From the NCBI RefSeq assembly GCF_000365025.1, contig NZ_KB823011.1, forward strand, positions 1,074,621 to 1,138,620: a stretch of 64,000 nucleotides of DNA, read 5' to 3'. Positions 47,045 to 56,025 of this stretch are shown in pieces. Source of the stretch: Robiginitomaculum antarcticum DSM 21748 (lineage in GTDB: Bacteria > Pseudomonadota > Alphaproteobacteria > Caulobacterales > Maricaulaceae). A model generated the notes under the pieces. That model was not told the DNA's origin, did not search any database, and saw nothing but the letters and a program-made list of their open reading frames with translations. Every line of letters begins with the position of its first letter. Position 1 is the first letter of the stretch. The translations under genes and the position numbers were made by a program.

Positions 47045-47075
47045 AACCCGCTTGGCTCTGTCAGGCGGGTTTTTT
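47045..47075. terminator. Rho-independent terminator after the fasciclin pair
   Basis: A ten-base-pair stem (AACCCGC paired with GCGGGTT, then T-G, T-A and G-C) with a seven-base loop is followed by six T. It sits between the convergent fasciclin and BON lipoprotein genes and overlaps the stop of the latter. Confidence 0.85.
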
Positions 47076-48192
47076 ATTGGCGTACCCACTGCTCGCCGTT
47101 CCAGTAAACGGGTGCGGGTTGAGGCGCGGATGTTTCGGGATTGGCCGCAGGCTGTCGTAATGCAGTCGGCGCGGGCACAATTGTAGCGGTGCGGGTTTGC
47201 GGCGCCGTAACCGTTTTGAACTCTGTTGCTACAGCCACGATATTGCCCGCGCTGTCGAGCGCGGCATAGCCGGGCGGTTTACGTCCGCCTGCGCCTAGGC
47301 CGCCGGGCGTACTGGGCTGATAGGGCACAACTTTCGTGCCGGGCGGAAGCTCTATAATCTCGCCTGTATAGGGATCACGGTAAATCGGCTCGCCGCTGCT
47401 GAGCGCGTCAGGGTCCAGTTCTGTTGAGCCGGGAGAATAGGGTAGCGGGGCGGCGGGGTCGATCGGTGGCGCTGTCGGTCCTGCGCCGGAAGGCGGCGCC
47501 GTATCGGCAATAGGATCGCCCCAATAAGATGTATCGTCATTGGTCTGCGGCGTCACAGCCGTTGGCGCCCCATAAGGCGAGCCGCTTTGCGCCACCACCG
47601 CGCCTTGCGACGGCGCGGCATATTCATTGGGCATTTCGCTTCCAATGGTGACATAGGAGACAACTTCGGTCACGCCGCGTGTGATAGAGGCCAGACGCGC
47701 GGCTTCTTTAAGCTCGAAATCGTTACGCGCCACGCCCATTAAATAGACCACACCATTACGGGTCTCGATGCTGTAGTTCAAATTGCGCACATTATTACTG
47801 CCGGCCATCCGCGTTCTGACGGCTGTTGTGATGAGTTCGTCTTTGGTCTTGCCGCCAAAGCCCAGCGATTCTCCGACATAGATCTCGTTTCCGACTTGCG
47901 TGACGCCGGGCGCTGACCAGGCAATACGCCCGGCCTCGACTTTGTCCACATCGCGCGGCGCCGCGCCGGCCAGCAGGACGACGCCGTTAATAACATCGAC
48001 GGAGATATCGTTCAGATCAAAACCTTCAACGCGAAGCATGCGCGCTTTAATGGCGCGCGCCGCGGTGATGTCTTTAAAGGATCGGGTCACGCTGACCTGG
48101 CTTTTTGGGTCAATCGCGGATTTGGTCATGGCGCAGGCCGGAAGGATCACGGCCGCGGCGCAAATGGAGACGGTCAAATATAGTTTTTTCAT
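47074..48192 (-). CDS. Lipoprotein with two BON domains
   Basis: The 372-residue protein has a lipobox (ILPAC, Cys near residue 20) and two BON domains (about 40-105, ISVDVINGVVLLAGAAP; and about 110-185, YSIETRNGVVYLMGVARND). A long proline/threonine-rich tail follows with YDPYTGEIIELPPGTKVVPY and a final PVYWNGEQWVRQ. The BON pair is the arrangement of OsmY/DolP-like outer-membrane or periplasmic envelope proteins. The tail is a low-complexity linker. ATG 48192 is used; an ATG codon directly before it (48195) is equally possible. Confidence 0.83.
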   Translation of the reverse strand: MKKLYLTVSICAAAVILPACAMTKSAIDPKSQVSVTRSFKDITAARAIKARMLRVEGFDLNDISVDVINGVVLLAGAAPRDVDKVEAGRIAWSAPGVTQVGNEIYVGESLGFGGKTKDELITTAVRTRMAGSNNVRNLNYSIETRNGVVYLMGVARNDFELKEAARLASITRGVTEVVSYVTIGSEMPNEYAAPSQGAVVAQSGSPYGAPTAVTPQTNDDTSYWGDPIADTAPPSGAGPTAPPIDPAAPLPYSPGSTELDPDALSSGEPIYRDPYTGEIIELPPGTKVVPYQPSTPGGLGAGGRKPPGYAALDSAGNIVAVATEFKTVTAPQTRTATIVPAPTALRQPAANPETSAPQPAPVYWNGEQWVRQ

Positions 48193-48257
48193 CATAGGCG
48201 TAATTAGCGCCATTATGGTTAGCAAAGCGTTACTGCACGGCCGTTTTTACCGAAATT

Positions 48258-49529
48258 TTAATCTCCCCGCCAGGCTTTGTAGCGCTTCGTTTGTTTGGCC
48301 TTTTCGATCTGACCTTTCAGCGTTGCCATAAAGCCATTGGGAGATAAGGGGACAGATTTATTTTGCGATGCCGCGCGCATTTGGGCTTTGGTCATGCTCA
48401 TCCCGACCAGAGAATTAAAGGCGGGATGTTTCAGGCGCGATAGCGGAATAGAAGTCGTCAGGTTTTCACCGGCTCGCCAATCCAGCGGAATATCGGGGTT
48501 GGCCGCCATGGCGCGGGCTATACCCACCATATCAACGCCTTTTATAGATAGCGCATAATTTGCCGTCTCGCGGCGGGTCACACCGCCTGTGACCATGATA
48601 GCGGGCTTTGCCGCGCGGGCGAGATCTTCGACAAATTCAGCAAAGTAAAGCTCGCGTTCCATGCTGCGCGTGACGCGGCCATCCGCGCTATGGCCGGCCA
48701 TGGCAGCGCTTTCATAGCTGCCGCCGGAAAATTCGATAAAGTCCACGGCCTTGTGATTGAGCATGGCCACAACTGCGCGGGCGTCATCCGTATCAAATCC
48801 GCCGCGCTGGAAATCACTACTGTTGAGCTTCACGCCGACAATAAAATCGGCGCGCGTTTTGGCGCGCACGGCGTCGATAATCTTCATGAGAAACCGCGCG
48901 CGGTTCTCCAAATTGCCACCATACTCATCCTCACGTTTATTGACGAGCAGGGAGAGGAATTGACTGACCAGATAGCCATGGGCCGCGTGAATTTGCACGC
49001 CGTCAAACCCGCAGGCCTGCGCGGCGGCGGCTGTATCGGCAAAGCGCGTGACCAGAGTGTCAATCTCAGCGGCGGTCAGCGCCCGCGCGGCGGCGAACAT
49101 GCCTTTCAGCCCTTTGATCTCGACCTGCGTATCGGACGGCGCAACTGCGGGCGTGCCCAGACCACTATCATAAAGGCTACTATAGACCTGCCGTCCGGGA
49201 TGGCTGATCTGCATGACAAATTTTCCCGCGCCGGATGTGCCCGCTTGCGCCCAGCGCTTAAAGCATAATTTTGCCTGCGCGTCATCAAAGGTCGAGCGCT
49301 GCAAGACCACGCCGCCCGGCCCGGTCATGGCGGTCGGATCAACCATCACATTACCCGTCAGGATCAGGCCTGCGCCGCCTGCTGCCCAGTTACGATATAA
49401 ATTATGAAGCGCCGGGCCGGGGAGTTGCCCGGGCTGCTCGGCCAGATTTTCCTCCATCGCCGCCTTGCAAATGCGGTTGGGCAAAACGGCGCCGCACGGC
49501 AGTGTCAGGGGCGTAAATAAATCGGTCAT
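48258..49529 (-). CDS. NADH:flavin oxidoreductase (Old Yellow Enzyme family)
   Basis: The 423-residue FMN enzyme has LFTPLTLPCGAVLPNRICKAAM, LTGNVMVDP, QISHPGRQ (substrate His region), GFDGVQIHAAHGYLVSQFLSLLVNKREDEYGGNLENRARFLM (given in parts) and VGVKLNSSDFQRGGF, then GGVTRRETANYAL near the FMN phosphate site. The length and the YGG motif match the OYE-like enoate/dienoyl-CoA reductase group without the C-terminal Fe-S and FAD domains. The substrate is unknown. The ATG at 49529 is chosen from the family start. Confidence 0.88.
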   Translation of the reverse strand: MTDLFTPLTLPCGAVLPNRICKAAMEENLAEQPGQLPGPALHNLYRNWAAGGAGLILTGNVMVDPTAMTGPGGVVLQRSTFDDAQAKLCFKRWAQAGTSGAGKFVMQISHPGRQVYSSLYDSGLGTPAVAPSDTQVEIKGLKGMFAAARALTAAEIDTLVTRFADTAAAAQACGFDGVQIHAAHGYLVSQFLSLLVNKREDEYGGNLENRARFLMKIIDAVRAKTRADFIVGVKLNSSDFQRGGFDTDDARAVVAMLNHKAVDFIEFSGGSYESAAMAGHSADGRVTRSMERELYFAEFVEDLARAAKPAIMVTGGVTRRETANYALSIKGVDMVGIARAMAANPDIPLDWRAGENLTTSIPLSRLKHPAFNSLVGMSMTKAQMRAASQNKSVPLSPNGFMATLKGQIEKAKQTKRYKAWRGD

Positions 49530-49608
49530 AATCGCTTTCGGATAATCGGGGGACAAATAATCTTATGGGGCCGCTTTACCGCGTCACGCCCCGCGCTTAC
49601 AAGGCGCT

Positions 49609-50412
49609 ATGAGCAAGACAATACGCATCGCGCTTCTGGGCGCAACGGGGCGCATGGGCCTCGCCCTTGTGCGCGAAATCGCCGCCCATCCGCGCGCAGA
49701 GCTGAGCGCCGCAATCGCTGCGCCCGCCCATGACGGCGCGGATATTTTCGAGATGGCAGGCCTGAAATCGACGGGGCTGTTGGCGGGCACGGATTTATAT
49801 GCCGCGCTGGACGGTTGTGATGTGCTGATTGATTTTTCCACCCCGAAATCAGCGATCGACGCCGCCTTGCTCATGCATGAAGTGTCCTGCGGCGCGATGG
49901 TGTCGGGGACTACGGGCTTTACCGGCAGCGAAGAGCGCGCTTTTGACGCCGCCGCGCAGGCCGTTTGCGTCGTGCGCAGCGGGAATTTCTCGCTTGGCGT
50001 CAATGTGCTGACCGCGCTGGTCGAGCAAGCTTCCAAAGCGCTTCCTGCCGACTTTGATATCGATATTCTAGATGTCCATCACAAATATAAGGCTGATGCG
50101 CCGTCCGGCACTGCGCTGATGCTGGGCGCCGCCGCCGCCAAAGGCCGGGGGCAGGCCGCGCCCGATGCACGCAATCTGCGCCGTAACCAGCCGCGCAAAG
50201 ATGGCGAGATCGGCTTTGCGGCCATGCGCGTGGGCGGGGTGACCGGCGATCATGACGTGATTTTCGGGAGCGAGATGGAAACGCTGACGCTGTCCCACCG
50301 CGCTCTGGACCGCGCCGTCTTCGCCCGCGGCGCGCTGGTTGCGGCGCTCTGGGCGGCCGGGCAAAGCGCGGGGCATTACGATATGCGCGATGTTTTGGGA
50401 TTAAACAGATAG
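49609..50412 (+). CDS. dapB: 4-hydroxy-tetrahydrodipicolinate reductase
   Basis: DapB reduces hydroxytetrahydrodipicolinate in the lysine/diaminopimelate pathway. The 267-residue protein has IALLGATGRMGLALVREI for NAD(P)H binding, VSGTTGFTG, the catalytic pair in DVHHKYKADAPSGTAL and the late GEIGFAAMRVGGVTGDHDVIF. It has normal length. AAGG precedes the ATG. The following AT-rich gene starts three bases after its stop. Confidence 0.96.
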   Translation: MSKTIRIALLGATGRMGLALVREIAAHPRAELSAAIAAPAHDGADIFEMAGLKSTGLLAGTDLYAALDGCDVLIDFSTPKSAIDAALLMHEVSCGAMVSGTTGFTGSEERAFDAAAQAVCVVRSGNFSLGVNVLTALVEQASKALPADFDIDILDVHHKYKADAPSGTALMLGAAAAKGRGQAAPDARNLRRNQPRKDGEIGFAAMRVGGVTGDHDVIFGSEMETLTLSHRALDRAVFARGALVAALWAAGQSAGHYDMRDVLGLNR

Positions 50413-50415
50413 TTT

Positions 50416-51708
50416 ATGCTCAAAACGCGTATGAAAATCTTCACATCTATTGTTTGCTCTTTTGCAGGCATTGGCCTTTTCGCTTGTAATCGGGCAACGC
50501 CTGCACCTGATTTCGGCATAGATGTTCTAGAACCGTTTGGATTTACATGGGAAAAATCAAACTTACAGCCAAAATCAATCATTGGAGAATGCAATAGAGA
50601 AACGAATAAACTTCGATCTATATATACAGTTTCAGAGCTAGAATCTTTGGTCGCGCATTGTAAATCGGAAAGTTACGACATTGTGTTCTTTCCAAAGAGA
50701 CGCTTACCAAAGGCATTCCGTGACGGTGAAATCGGAGTTCTTATAAATGGCGATGGCCAACCTTTCTCTTATACGTTCTCATATCTACATGAACTAAGCC
50801 CAACTACGAAATCGGTTAGAAAAAAGCATATACGTGCAGATGCTTTGAAAAAAACGATTACAGAAATATACGGAGAGCCTCTAGCCAAAGGCTACTATGC
50901 TCAGTTTAACCGAATAGGGTTTATACCGGATGAAACAATCGCGCCGGAGTGTTTCTTTTGGAAACAAAATCAAGTCGGTATTCTGCTTTGCCGGGAGCGC
51001 GTGATTTATGTAGACGGCTTTGAAATGTCACTATCATTTATAAGAACGGATAACTTTCCGTATGGCATAGCTTTGCAAGAGAGAGTTAACCAATACATCG
51101 AAAAGGGCAAATTCGACTTGCCGGAAGATGACGACATTGAAAATGATGAATATGAAAAATCTTTTCTTGCGTCAGTGCGAAGATTATCAGAATGGATGAA
51201 AAGCCCTTACAAGGCTTGCGAGCAAGATACTCTACAGCCCTTAGAAAAAGCTTGGGAGATAACAGAAAATGATAAAAAGCGCGTTGCACCGCTATTAGAA
51301 AAATACAACGGTGACGAGTTGGCCGAGCTCATTTTTGAGCATGAGGAGCTTCCAGATTGGATTTGGAAGAAAGATAACGTCGTTCTGTATCTTTTGAAAT
51401 ATGCGGCCGATGACGGCAACGCAGATGCTATGAACGAGATTGCATATTCTCAACTCAGATGTGCGTTTGGCGTTGAGCAGAACCGAGAGTCCGGAAAAAG
51501 ATGGATAGCGAAAGCTATAGAGGGAGGGAGTTATTCGGGTTACGCCAATCAAGCTTCGACAATATTCTACGAAGGGCCCCCATCTAAACAAACACGGCAA
51601 AATGCAATGGGTAATCTCCAAAAATGTGTCGATTTAGGTGGCGAAAACTGCGGGGTGGAACTACGGGCATTGAAGACTCTCAATGAAATTATTGATGCTG
51701 GAAAATGA
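50416..51708 (+). CDS. Lipoprotein of unknown function with Sel1-like repeats, AT-rich
   Basis: The 430-residue protein has a lipoprotein signal (GIGLFAC, Cys near residue 24) and about 250 residues without a recognisable family. The C-terminal third has helices spaced like Sel1 repeats (LLKYAADDGNADAMNEIAY, GKRWIAKAIEGGSYSGYANQAS, NAMGNLQKCVDLGGENCGVEL). Base composition and codon use are clearly AT-richer than in dapB and glsA on either side, suggesting acquisition from another source. There is no Shine-Dalgarno; an alternative ATG is at 50431. Probable outer-membrane or periplasmic location. Confidence 0.65.
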   Translation: MLKTRMKIFTSIVCSFAGIGLFACNRATPAPDFGIDVLEPFGFTWEKSNLQPKSIIGECNRETNKLRSIYTVSELESLVAHCKSESYDIVFFPKRRLPKAFRDGEIGVLINGDGQPFSYTFSYLHELSPTTKSVRKKHIRADALKKTITEIYGEPLAKGYYAQFNRIGFIPDETIAPECFFWKQNQVGILLCRERVIYVDGFEMSLSFIRTDNFPYGIALQERVNQYIEKGKFDLPEDDDIENDEYEKSFLASVRRLSEWMKSPYKACEQDTLQPLEKAWEITENDKKRVAPLLEKYNGDELAELIFEHEELPDWIWKKDNVVLYLLKYAADDGNADAMNEIAYSQLRCAFGVEQNRESGKRWIAKAIEGGSYSGYANQASTIFYEGPPSKQTRQNAMGNLQKCVDLGGENCGVELRALKTLNEIIDAGK

Positions 51709-51792
51709 ATAGTAGGGCGCGCCTTTTCACTCGACAGAATGCTCTCGCGCGTCAGTATTGCGGCATTAACGCCTTCCTGAAAGCCAAATTGC

Positions 51793-52737
51793 ATGACGCC
51801 GCATAACCTTCAGACCATTGTGGACGATATTGCCGCCGAGATGGCGCAGCATACCCTGCGCGGGAAAGTCGCCGATTATATTCCGCCGCTCGCATGTGTT
51901 TCGCCCGACCATTTTGGCATTACAATTATTGATCGCAAGGGAGATGTGTTCTCCGCCGGGGATGCGGACAAAGCCTTTTCCATTCAGAGTATCAGTAAAG
52001 TGTTTGCTCTGACCATGGCGCTGGGATCAGTCGGGGATTCGCTCTGGGCGCGGGTGGGCCGCGAGCCGTCCGGCAGCGGGTTTAATTCGATTGTGCAGCT
52101 CGAATGGGAAAAAGGCATTCCGCGCAATCCGTTTATTAATGCCGGAGCGATTGTCGTGGCCGACGTACTGCTTGCCGGTTATCAGCCCAAAGAAGTGATC
52201 GGAGAATTTCTGCGCTTTTTACATATGGTCACCGGGGACAACACGATTACGATTGATAAAGCCGTGGCGCAAAGCGAGCAGGATACAGGCTTTGGCAATT
52301 TTGCCCTCGCCAATTATATGCGCGCCTTTAAAAATATTCATAATCCGGTTGAAAAGGCGCTGGGCATTTATTTTCATATTTGCGCGCTGTCGATGAATTG
52401 CCAGCAGCTGGCTATGGCCGGGCGCTACCTCATGTGCGGCGGACGGCGCGGCCCTAATACTCAGGACACGATTATCTCGCGGCAAAGAACGCGGCGTATA
52501 TTGGCGCTGATGATGATGTGCGGCCATTATGACGGATCCGGCGAATTTGCTTATCGCGTGGGACTACCCGGTAAGTCCGGTGTCGGCGGCGGTATTCTGG
52601 CCATCGTCCCCGGCATCGCGTCGATTGCGGTGTGGTCGCCCGGCCTCAATACCACCGGTAATTCAAAGCTCGGGACAATTGCGCTGGAACATCTGGTCAA
52701 GCGCACGGGGTGGTCAGTCTTTCGCGCGGATAAATAA
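51793..52737 (+). CDS. glsA: Glutaminase
   Basis: Glutaminase hydrolyses glutamine to glutamate and ammonia. The 314-residue protein has the serine-dependent SxxK motif QSISKVFAL (Ser near residue 63), the NPFINAGAI segment, the [16 protein letters not shown] region and the conserved C-terminal [18 protein letters not shown]. All are standard for the serine-type glutaminase family. A strong terminator lies after the gene. Confidence 0.95.
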   Translation: MTPHNLQTIVDDIAAEMAQHTLRGKVADYIPPLACVSPDHFGITIIDRKGDVFSAGDADKAFSIQSISKVFALTMALGSVGDSLWARVGREPSGSGFNSIVQLEWEKGIPRNPFINAGAIVVADVLLAGYQPKEVIGEFLRFLHMVTGDNTITIDKAVAQSEQDTGFGNFALANYMRAFKNIHNPVEKALGIYFHICALSMNCQQLAMAGRYLMCGGRRGPNTQDTIISRQRTRRILALMMMCGHYDGSGEFAYRVGLPGKSGVGGGILAIVPGIASIAVWSPGLNTTGNSKLGTIALEHLVKRTGWSVFRADK

Positions 52738-52851
52738 TATTGGTAAAGCGGTTCACCGCCTTAATACGCCCACCGTAATTGCCTCTCGACAAACCGCGCA
52801 TTCTGCCTTATACAGCTCTCAAGTATGAGTTCTGAAGCATTACGCTGACGA

Positions 52852-52880
52852 CGGCCTCCCCCACGGAGCGCCGTTTTTTT
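52852..52880 (+). terminator. Rho-independent terminator between glsA and rimP
   Basis: The stem ACGGCCTCC / GGAG-C-GCCGT with a CCAC loop is followed by seven T. It ends 56 bases before the rimP ATG. It probably closes glsA; it could also attenuate read-through into rimP. Confidence 0.85.
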
Positions 52881-52936
52881 AATGTCCCGATTGGGGCGTG
52901 ACGCCCGCGATAGTTTCAGAACGCCATGGAGTGTAA

Positions 52937-53497
52937 ATGAAGACAAAAACAGATATGGACGCGCGCATATTAGCGATAGCCGAGCCGGTCGCAGATGATC
53001 TGGGCCTCGATATCGTGCGCATTCGCGTCATGGGCAATAAGCGCACAACCGTGCAGATCATGGCCGAGCGTAAATCCGACGGCATGATGAATGTTAAAAA
53101 CTGCGCCGATCTGTCCCGCGCTCTGTCTGCCGTAATGGAAGTTGAGGATCCGCTGGTTGAAGGCTATGCGCTGGAAGTCAGTTCCCCCGGTGTTGACCGC
53201 CCGCTGACAACGCCGGCGCAATTTGCCCGTCACGAGGGCTATCTGGCCCGCATCGAACTTGATAGATTAGTTGAAGGCCGTAAACGTTTTCGCGGCATAT
53301 TGGCCGGCGTCGAAGACGGCGACCAGATCGGGATTAATCTGGAGGGTGAAGACGAAACCGCCTTTATGCCGTTTGACTGGATTTCCGAAGCCAAGCTGCT
53401 GATCACCGATGAGTTGATCGCAAAGGGCCAAGAAATAGCCGCCGCAGCGCGCGCGCAAGATAATAATAATGACGACCTATCGTTAGAGGAAGAATAA
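52937..53497 (+). CDS. rimP: Ribosome maturation factor
   Basis: RimP binds the 30S subunit and assists its late maturation. The 186-residue protein has LGLDIVRIRVMGNKRTTVQIMAE, DLSRALSAVMEVEDPLVEGYALEVSSPGVDRPL (in parts) and a C-terminal SH3-like domain. GGAG lies before the ATG. It is followed at two bases by nusA, the usual bacterial order. Confidence 0.95.
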   Translation: MKTKTDMDARILAIAEPVADDLGLDIVRIRVMGNKRTTVQIMAERKSDGMMNVKNCADLSRALSAVMEVEDPLVEGYALEVSSPGVDRPLTTPAQFARHEGYLARIELDRLVEGRKRFRGILAGVEDGDQIGINLEGEDETAFMPFDWISEAKLLITDELIAKGQEIAAAARAQDNNNDDLSLEEE

Positions 53498-53499
53498 TT

Positions 53500-55173
53500 A
53501 TGGCAACCGGAATTAGTGCAAACCGCCTTGAGCTTTTGCAAATCGCAAATGCTGTCGCGGCAGAAAAATCAATCGACAAATCCATTGTTTTGGAAGCGAT
53601 CGAAGAAGCCATTCAAAAAGCGGCGAAGTCGCGTTATGGCAGCGAGCACGATATTCGCGCGACGCTTAATCCTGTCACCGGTGAAATGGCGCTGAAAAAA
53701 GTCATCACCGTGGTCGAAGAGGTTGAAAACGACGTCACGCAAATCTCTCTGGCGACCGCACAACTCGACGCGCCGGATATTCAACTGGGCGATATGATTG
53801 AAGAGCCGTTGCCTCCGATTGAATTTGGCCGCGTTGCCTCGCAAACGGCGAAACAGGTCATCATGCAAAAAGTGCGTGATGCCGAGCGCGAGCGTCAATA
53901 TCTGGAATATAAAGACCGCATTGGCGAGATCATTAACGGCATCGTTAAGCGCGTTGAATATGGTCATATCATTGTTGATCTGGGCCGCGCCGAAGGCGTT
54001 ATTCGCCGCGAGCAGGGTCTGCCGCGCGAAAATGTCAAATCCGGTGACCGCATCCGCTCTTATATTTATGACGTGCGTCAAGAGCTGCGCGGCTCACAAA
54101 TCTTTCTCTCGCGCGCTCATCCGCAATTCATGGCGCAACTCTTTGCCCAGGAAGTGCCGGAAGTGTATGACGGCATTATTGAAATTGTGGCCGTGGCCCG
54201 CGACCCGGGATCACGCGCTAAGATCGCTGTGCGCTCAAATGACGGATCGATTGATCCGGTCGGGGCCTGTGTCGGTATGCGCGGCTCGCGCGTGCAAGCC
54301 GTCGTCAATGAATTGCAAGGCGAGCGCATCGATATTATTCCTTATATCGAAGATGCCGCCAGCTTTATCGTCAATGCCTTACAGCCCGCCGAAGTGACCA
54401 AGGTCGTTTTGGACGAGGCCAATACACGCATCGAAGTGGTTGTGCCTGATGAGCAATTATCACTGGCCATCGGCCGCCGCGGCCAGAATGTACGTCTTGC
54501 GTCACAGCTCTCCGGCTGGACCATTGATATTCTGACCGAAGAGCAGGAATCCGAGCGCCGCCAGAAAGAGTTCTTGGAGAAATCCGAACTGTTTATGGGC
54601 GCGCTGGATGTCGACGAAATGATCGCCCAGCTTCTGGTAACGGAAGGCTTTGAGACCCTCGAAGAAGTTGGTTATGTGGCCCAGGACGAGCTGGCCTCTA
54701 TCGAAGGCTTTGATGAAGAAACCGCGCAGGAATTGCAGGCCCGCGCCCGCGAATTCCTCGACAAACAAGCCGAAGAACAGGACGAAGCCCGTAAGGCCGC
54801 CGGCGTCGAGGACGATGTTCTTGAAATTGAAGGCGTTACCCTTCCTATGGCCGTCAAATTCGGTGAGAACGAGATTAAAACTGTTGAAGATGTTGCCGGA
54901 CTGGTTCCGGACGATCTTCTGGGCTGGGACGAAGTGAAAGCGGGCGAAACCGTACACGAAGCCGGCATTCTCGAAGGCATGGATATGGACTCGGATGCGG
55001 CGCAAATGATGATTATGCAGGCGCGCGTTAAAGCGGGCTGGATTGAAGCCAGCGCGCTGGATCCTGATCCTGAATATGTTCTGGATGAAGATGGAAATCC
55101 TGTTCTGGATGATGAAGGCGAGCCGATTTTGTTAACGGATGTCGCACTGCCTGCGGCTGAGGAGATGGCCTAA
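53500..55173 (+). CDS. nusA: Transcription termination/antitermination factor NusA
   Basis: NusA binds RNA polymerase and nascent RNA and modulates pausing and termination. The 557-residue protein has the N-terminal RNAP-binding domain, an S1 domain (about 135-200, [17 protein letters not shown]), two KH domains ([17 protein letters not shown] and [16 protein letters not shown]), helix-hairpin-helix-type segments and acidic C-terminal repeats. The C-terminal tail is strongly acidic. It lies within the rimP-nusA-ylxR-infB cluster. Confidence 0.96.
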   Translation: MATGISANRLELLQIANAVAAEKSIDKSIVLEAIEEAIQKAAKSRYGSEHDIRATLNPVTGEMALKKVITVVEEVENDVTQISLATAQLDAPDIQLGDMIEEPLPPIEFGRVASQTAKQVIMQKVRDAERERQYLEYKDRIGEIINGIVKRVEYGHIIVDLGRAEGVIRREQGLPRENVKSGDRIRSYIYDVRQELRGSQIFLSRAHPQFMAQLFAQEVPEVYDGIIEIVAVARDPGSRAKIAVRSNDGSIDPVGACVGMRGSRVQAVVNELQGERIDIIPYIEDAASFIVNALQPAEVTKVVLDEANTRIEVVVPDEQLSLAIGRRGQNVRLASQLSGWTIDILTEEQESERRQKEFLEKSELFMGALDVDEMIAQLLVTEGFETLEEVGYVAQDELASIEGFDEETAQELQARAREFLDKQAEEQDEARKAAGVEDDVLEIEGVTLPMAVKFGENEIKTVEDVAGLVPDDLLGWDEVKAGETVHEAGILEGMDMDSDAAQMMIMQARVKAGWIEASALDPDPEYVLDEDGNPVLDDEGEPILLTDVALPAAEEMA

Positions 55174-55197
55174 CGCGCGTTGGGCTATAAAACCCTG

Positions 55198-55929
55198 ATG
55201 CGCCCCGACGACGCTCCGACAGATTTATTTGAAACCGCCGACGCGAAAGAGATCGCGGCTCAGCTTAGCTCAGGCGCGCGGGGTAAGGCTTTGCGCGAGC
55301 GCCGCGATATTGTGTCCGGGGCTGTGATGGAAGAGAGCCGCCTTATCCGTCTCGCGATCGGGCCCCAGGGTCAGGTTCTACCTGATTTGGGTATGAAGCT
55401 TGGCGGGCGCGGCATTTGGGTAGAAGCGACGCGCGCCTCTGTTGAAATTGCCGTCAATAAGGGCCATATCCACCGTAGCGCGAAACGTAAAACCGATGTG
55501 CCCGACGGACTGGCCGATATGGTCGAGGCCGGGCTTCACCGGTCGCTACTCGGCTTGATGGGCATGGCCCGCCGCGCCGGAAAACTGCATAGCGGATTTG
55601 AAAATGTGCGAAGTTTCGTGCGTGAAAATCCGCCCGCTTGGCGTATTGCCGCGAGTGATGCGACGCGTGACGGACGCAATAAAATCCGCGTCCTGTCCAA
55701 AGCGCCGTGGAACGCAACGCCAATGCTGGCGGCGTTTAGCGCGCAGGAACTGGGCGGGGCCATTGGCCTTGATGATGTCACCCACGCAGCTTTGGCTGAG
55801 GGGAAATTGGCGAAAAGCTTTACCACCGTCGCGCTAAAGCTGCATGGTTTTACGCCGCTTATACCGCCCGACTGGACGGAAGAATTAGACGATTTTGCGG
55901 CTTGGCAGGCCGATCGAGCAGCGCCCTGA
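55198..55929 (+). CDS. YlxR (DUF448) RNA-binding protein with L7Ae-like domain
   Basis: The 243-residue protein joins an N-terminal YlxR domain (about 25-105, LRERRDIVSGAVMEESRLIRLAIGP, LGGRGIWV) to an L7Ae/L30e-like domain (about 115-225, SLLGLMGMARRAGKLHSGFENVRS, then VTHAALAEGKLAKSFTTV). This fusion is usual in alphaproteobacteria between nusA and infB. It binds RNA or ribosomes; its precise job is unclear. The ATG at 55198 is used; a TTG at 55180 would add six residues. Confidence 0.85.
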   Translation: MRPDDAPTDLFETADAKEIAAQLSSGARGKALRERRDIVSGAVMEESRLIRLAIGPQGQVLPDLGMKLGGRGIWVEATRASVEIAVNKGHIHRSAKRKTDVPDGLADMVEAGLHRSLLGLMGMARRAGKLHSGFENVRSFVRENPPAWRIAASDATRDGRNKIRVLSKAPWNATPMLAAFSAQELGGAIGLDDVTHAALAEGKLAKSFTTVALKLHGFTPLIPPDWTEELDDFAAWQADRAAP

Positions 55930-56025
55930 ACAGGCGCTATGGAGTGTTGATAATTTGGCAGAGGCCGTTAGGTTACGGCTCCTGTCGCAGAGGGGGAGAT
56001 TTGCTCCCCGGCAAAGAAGAGACTT

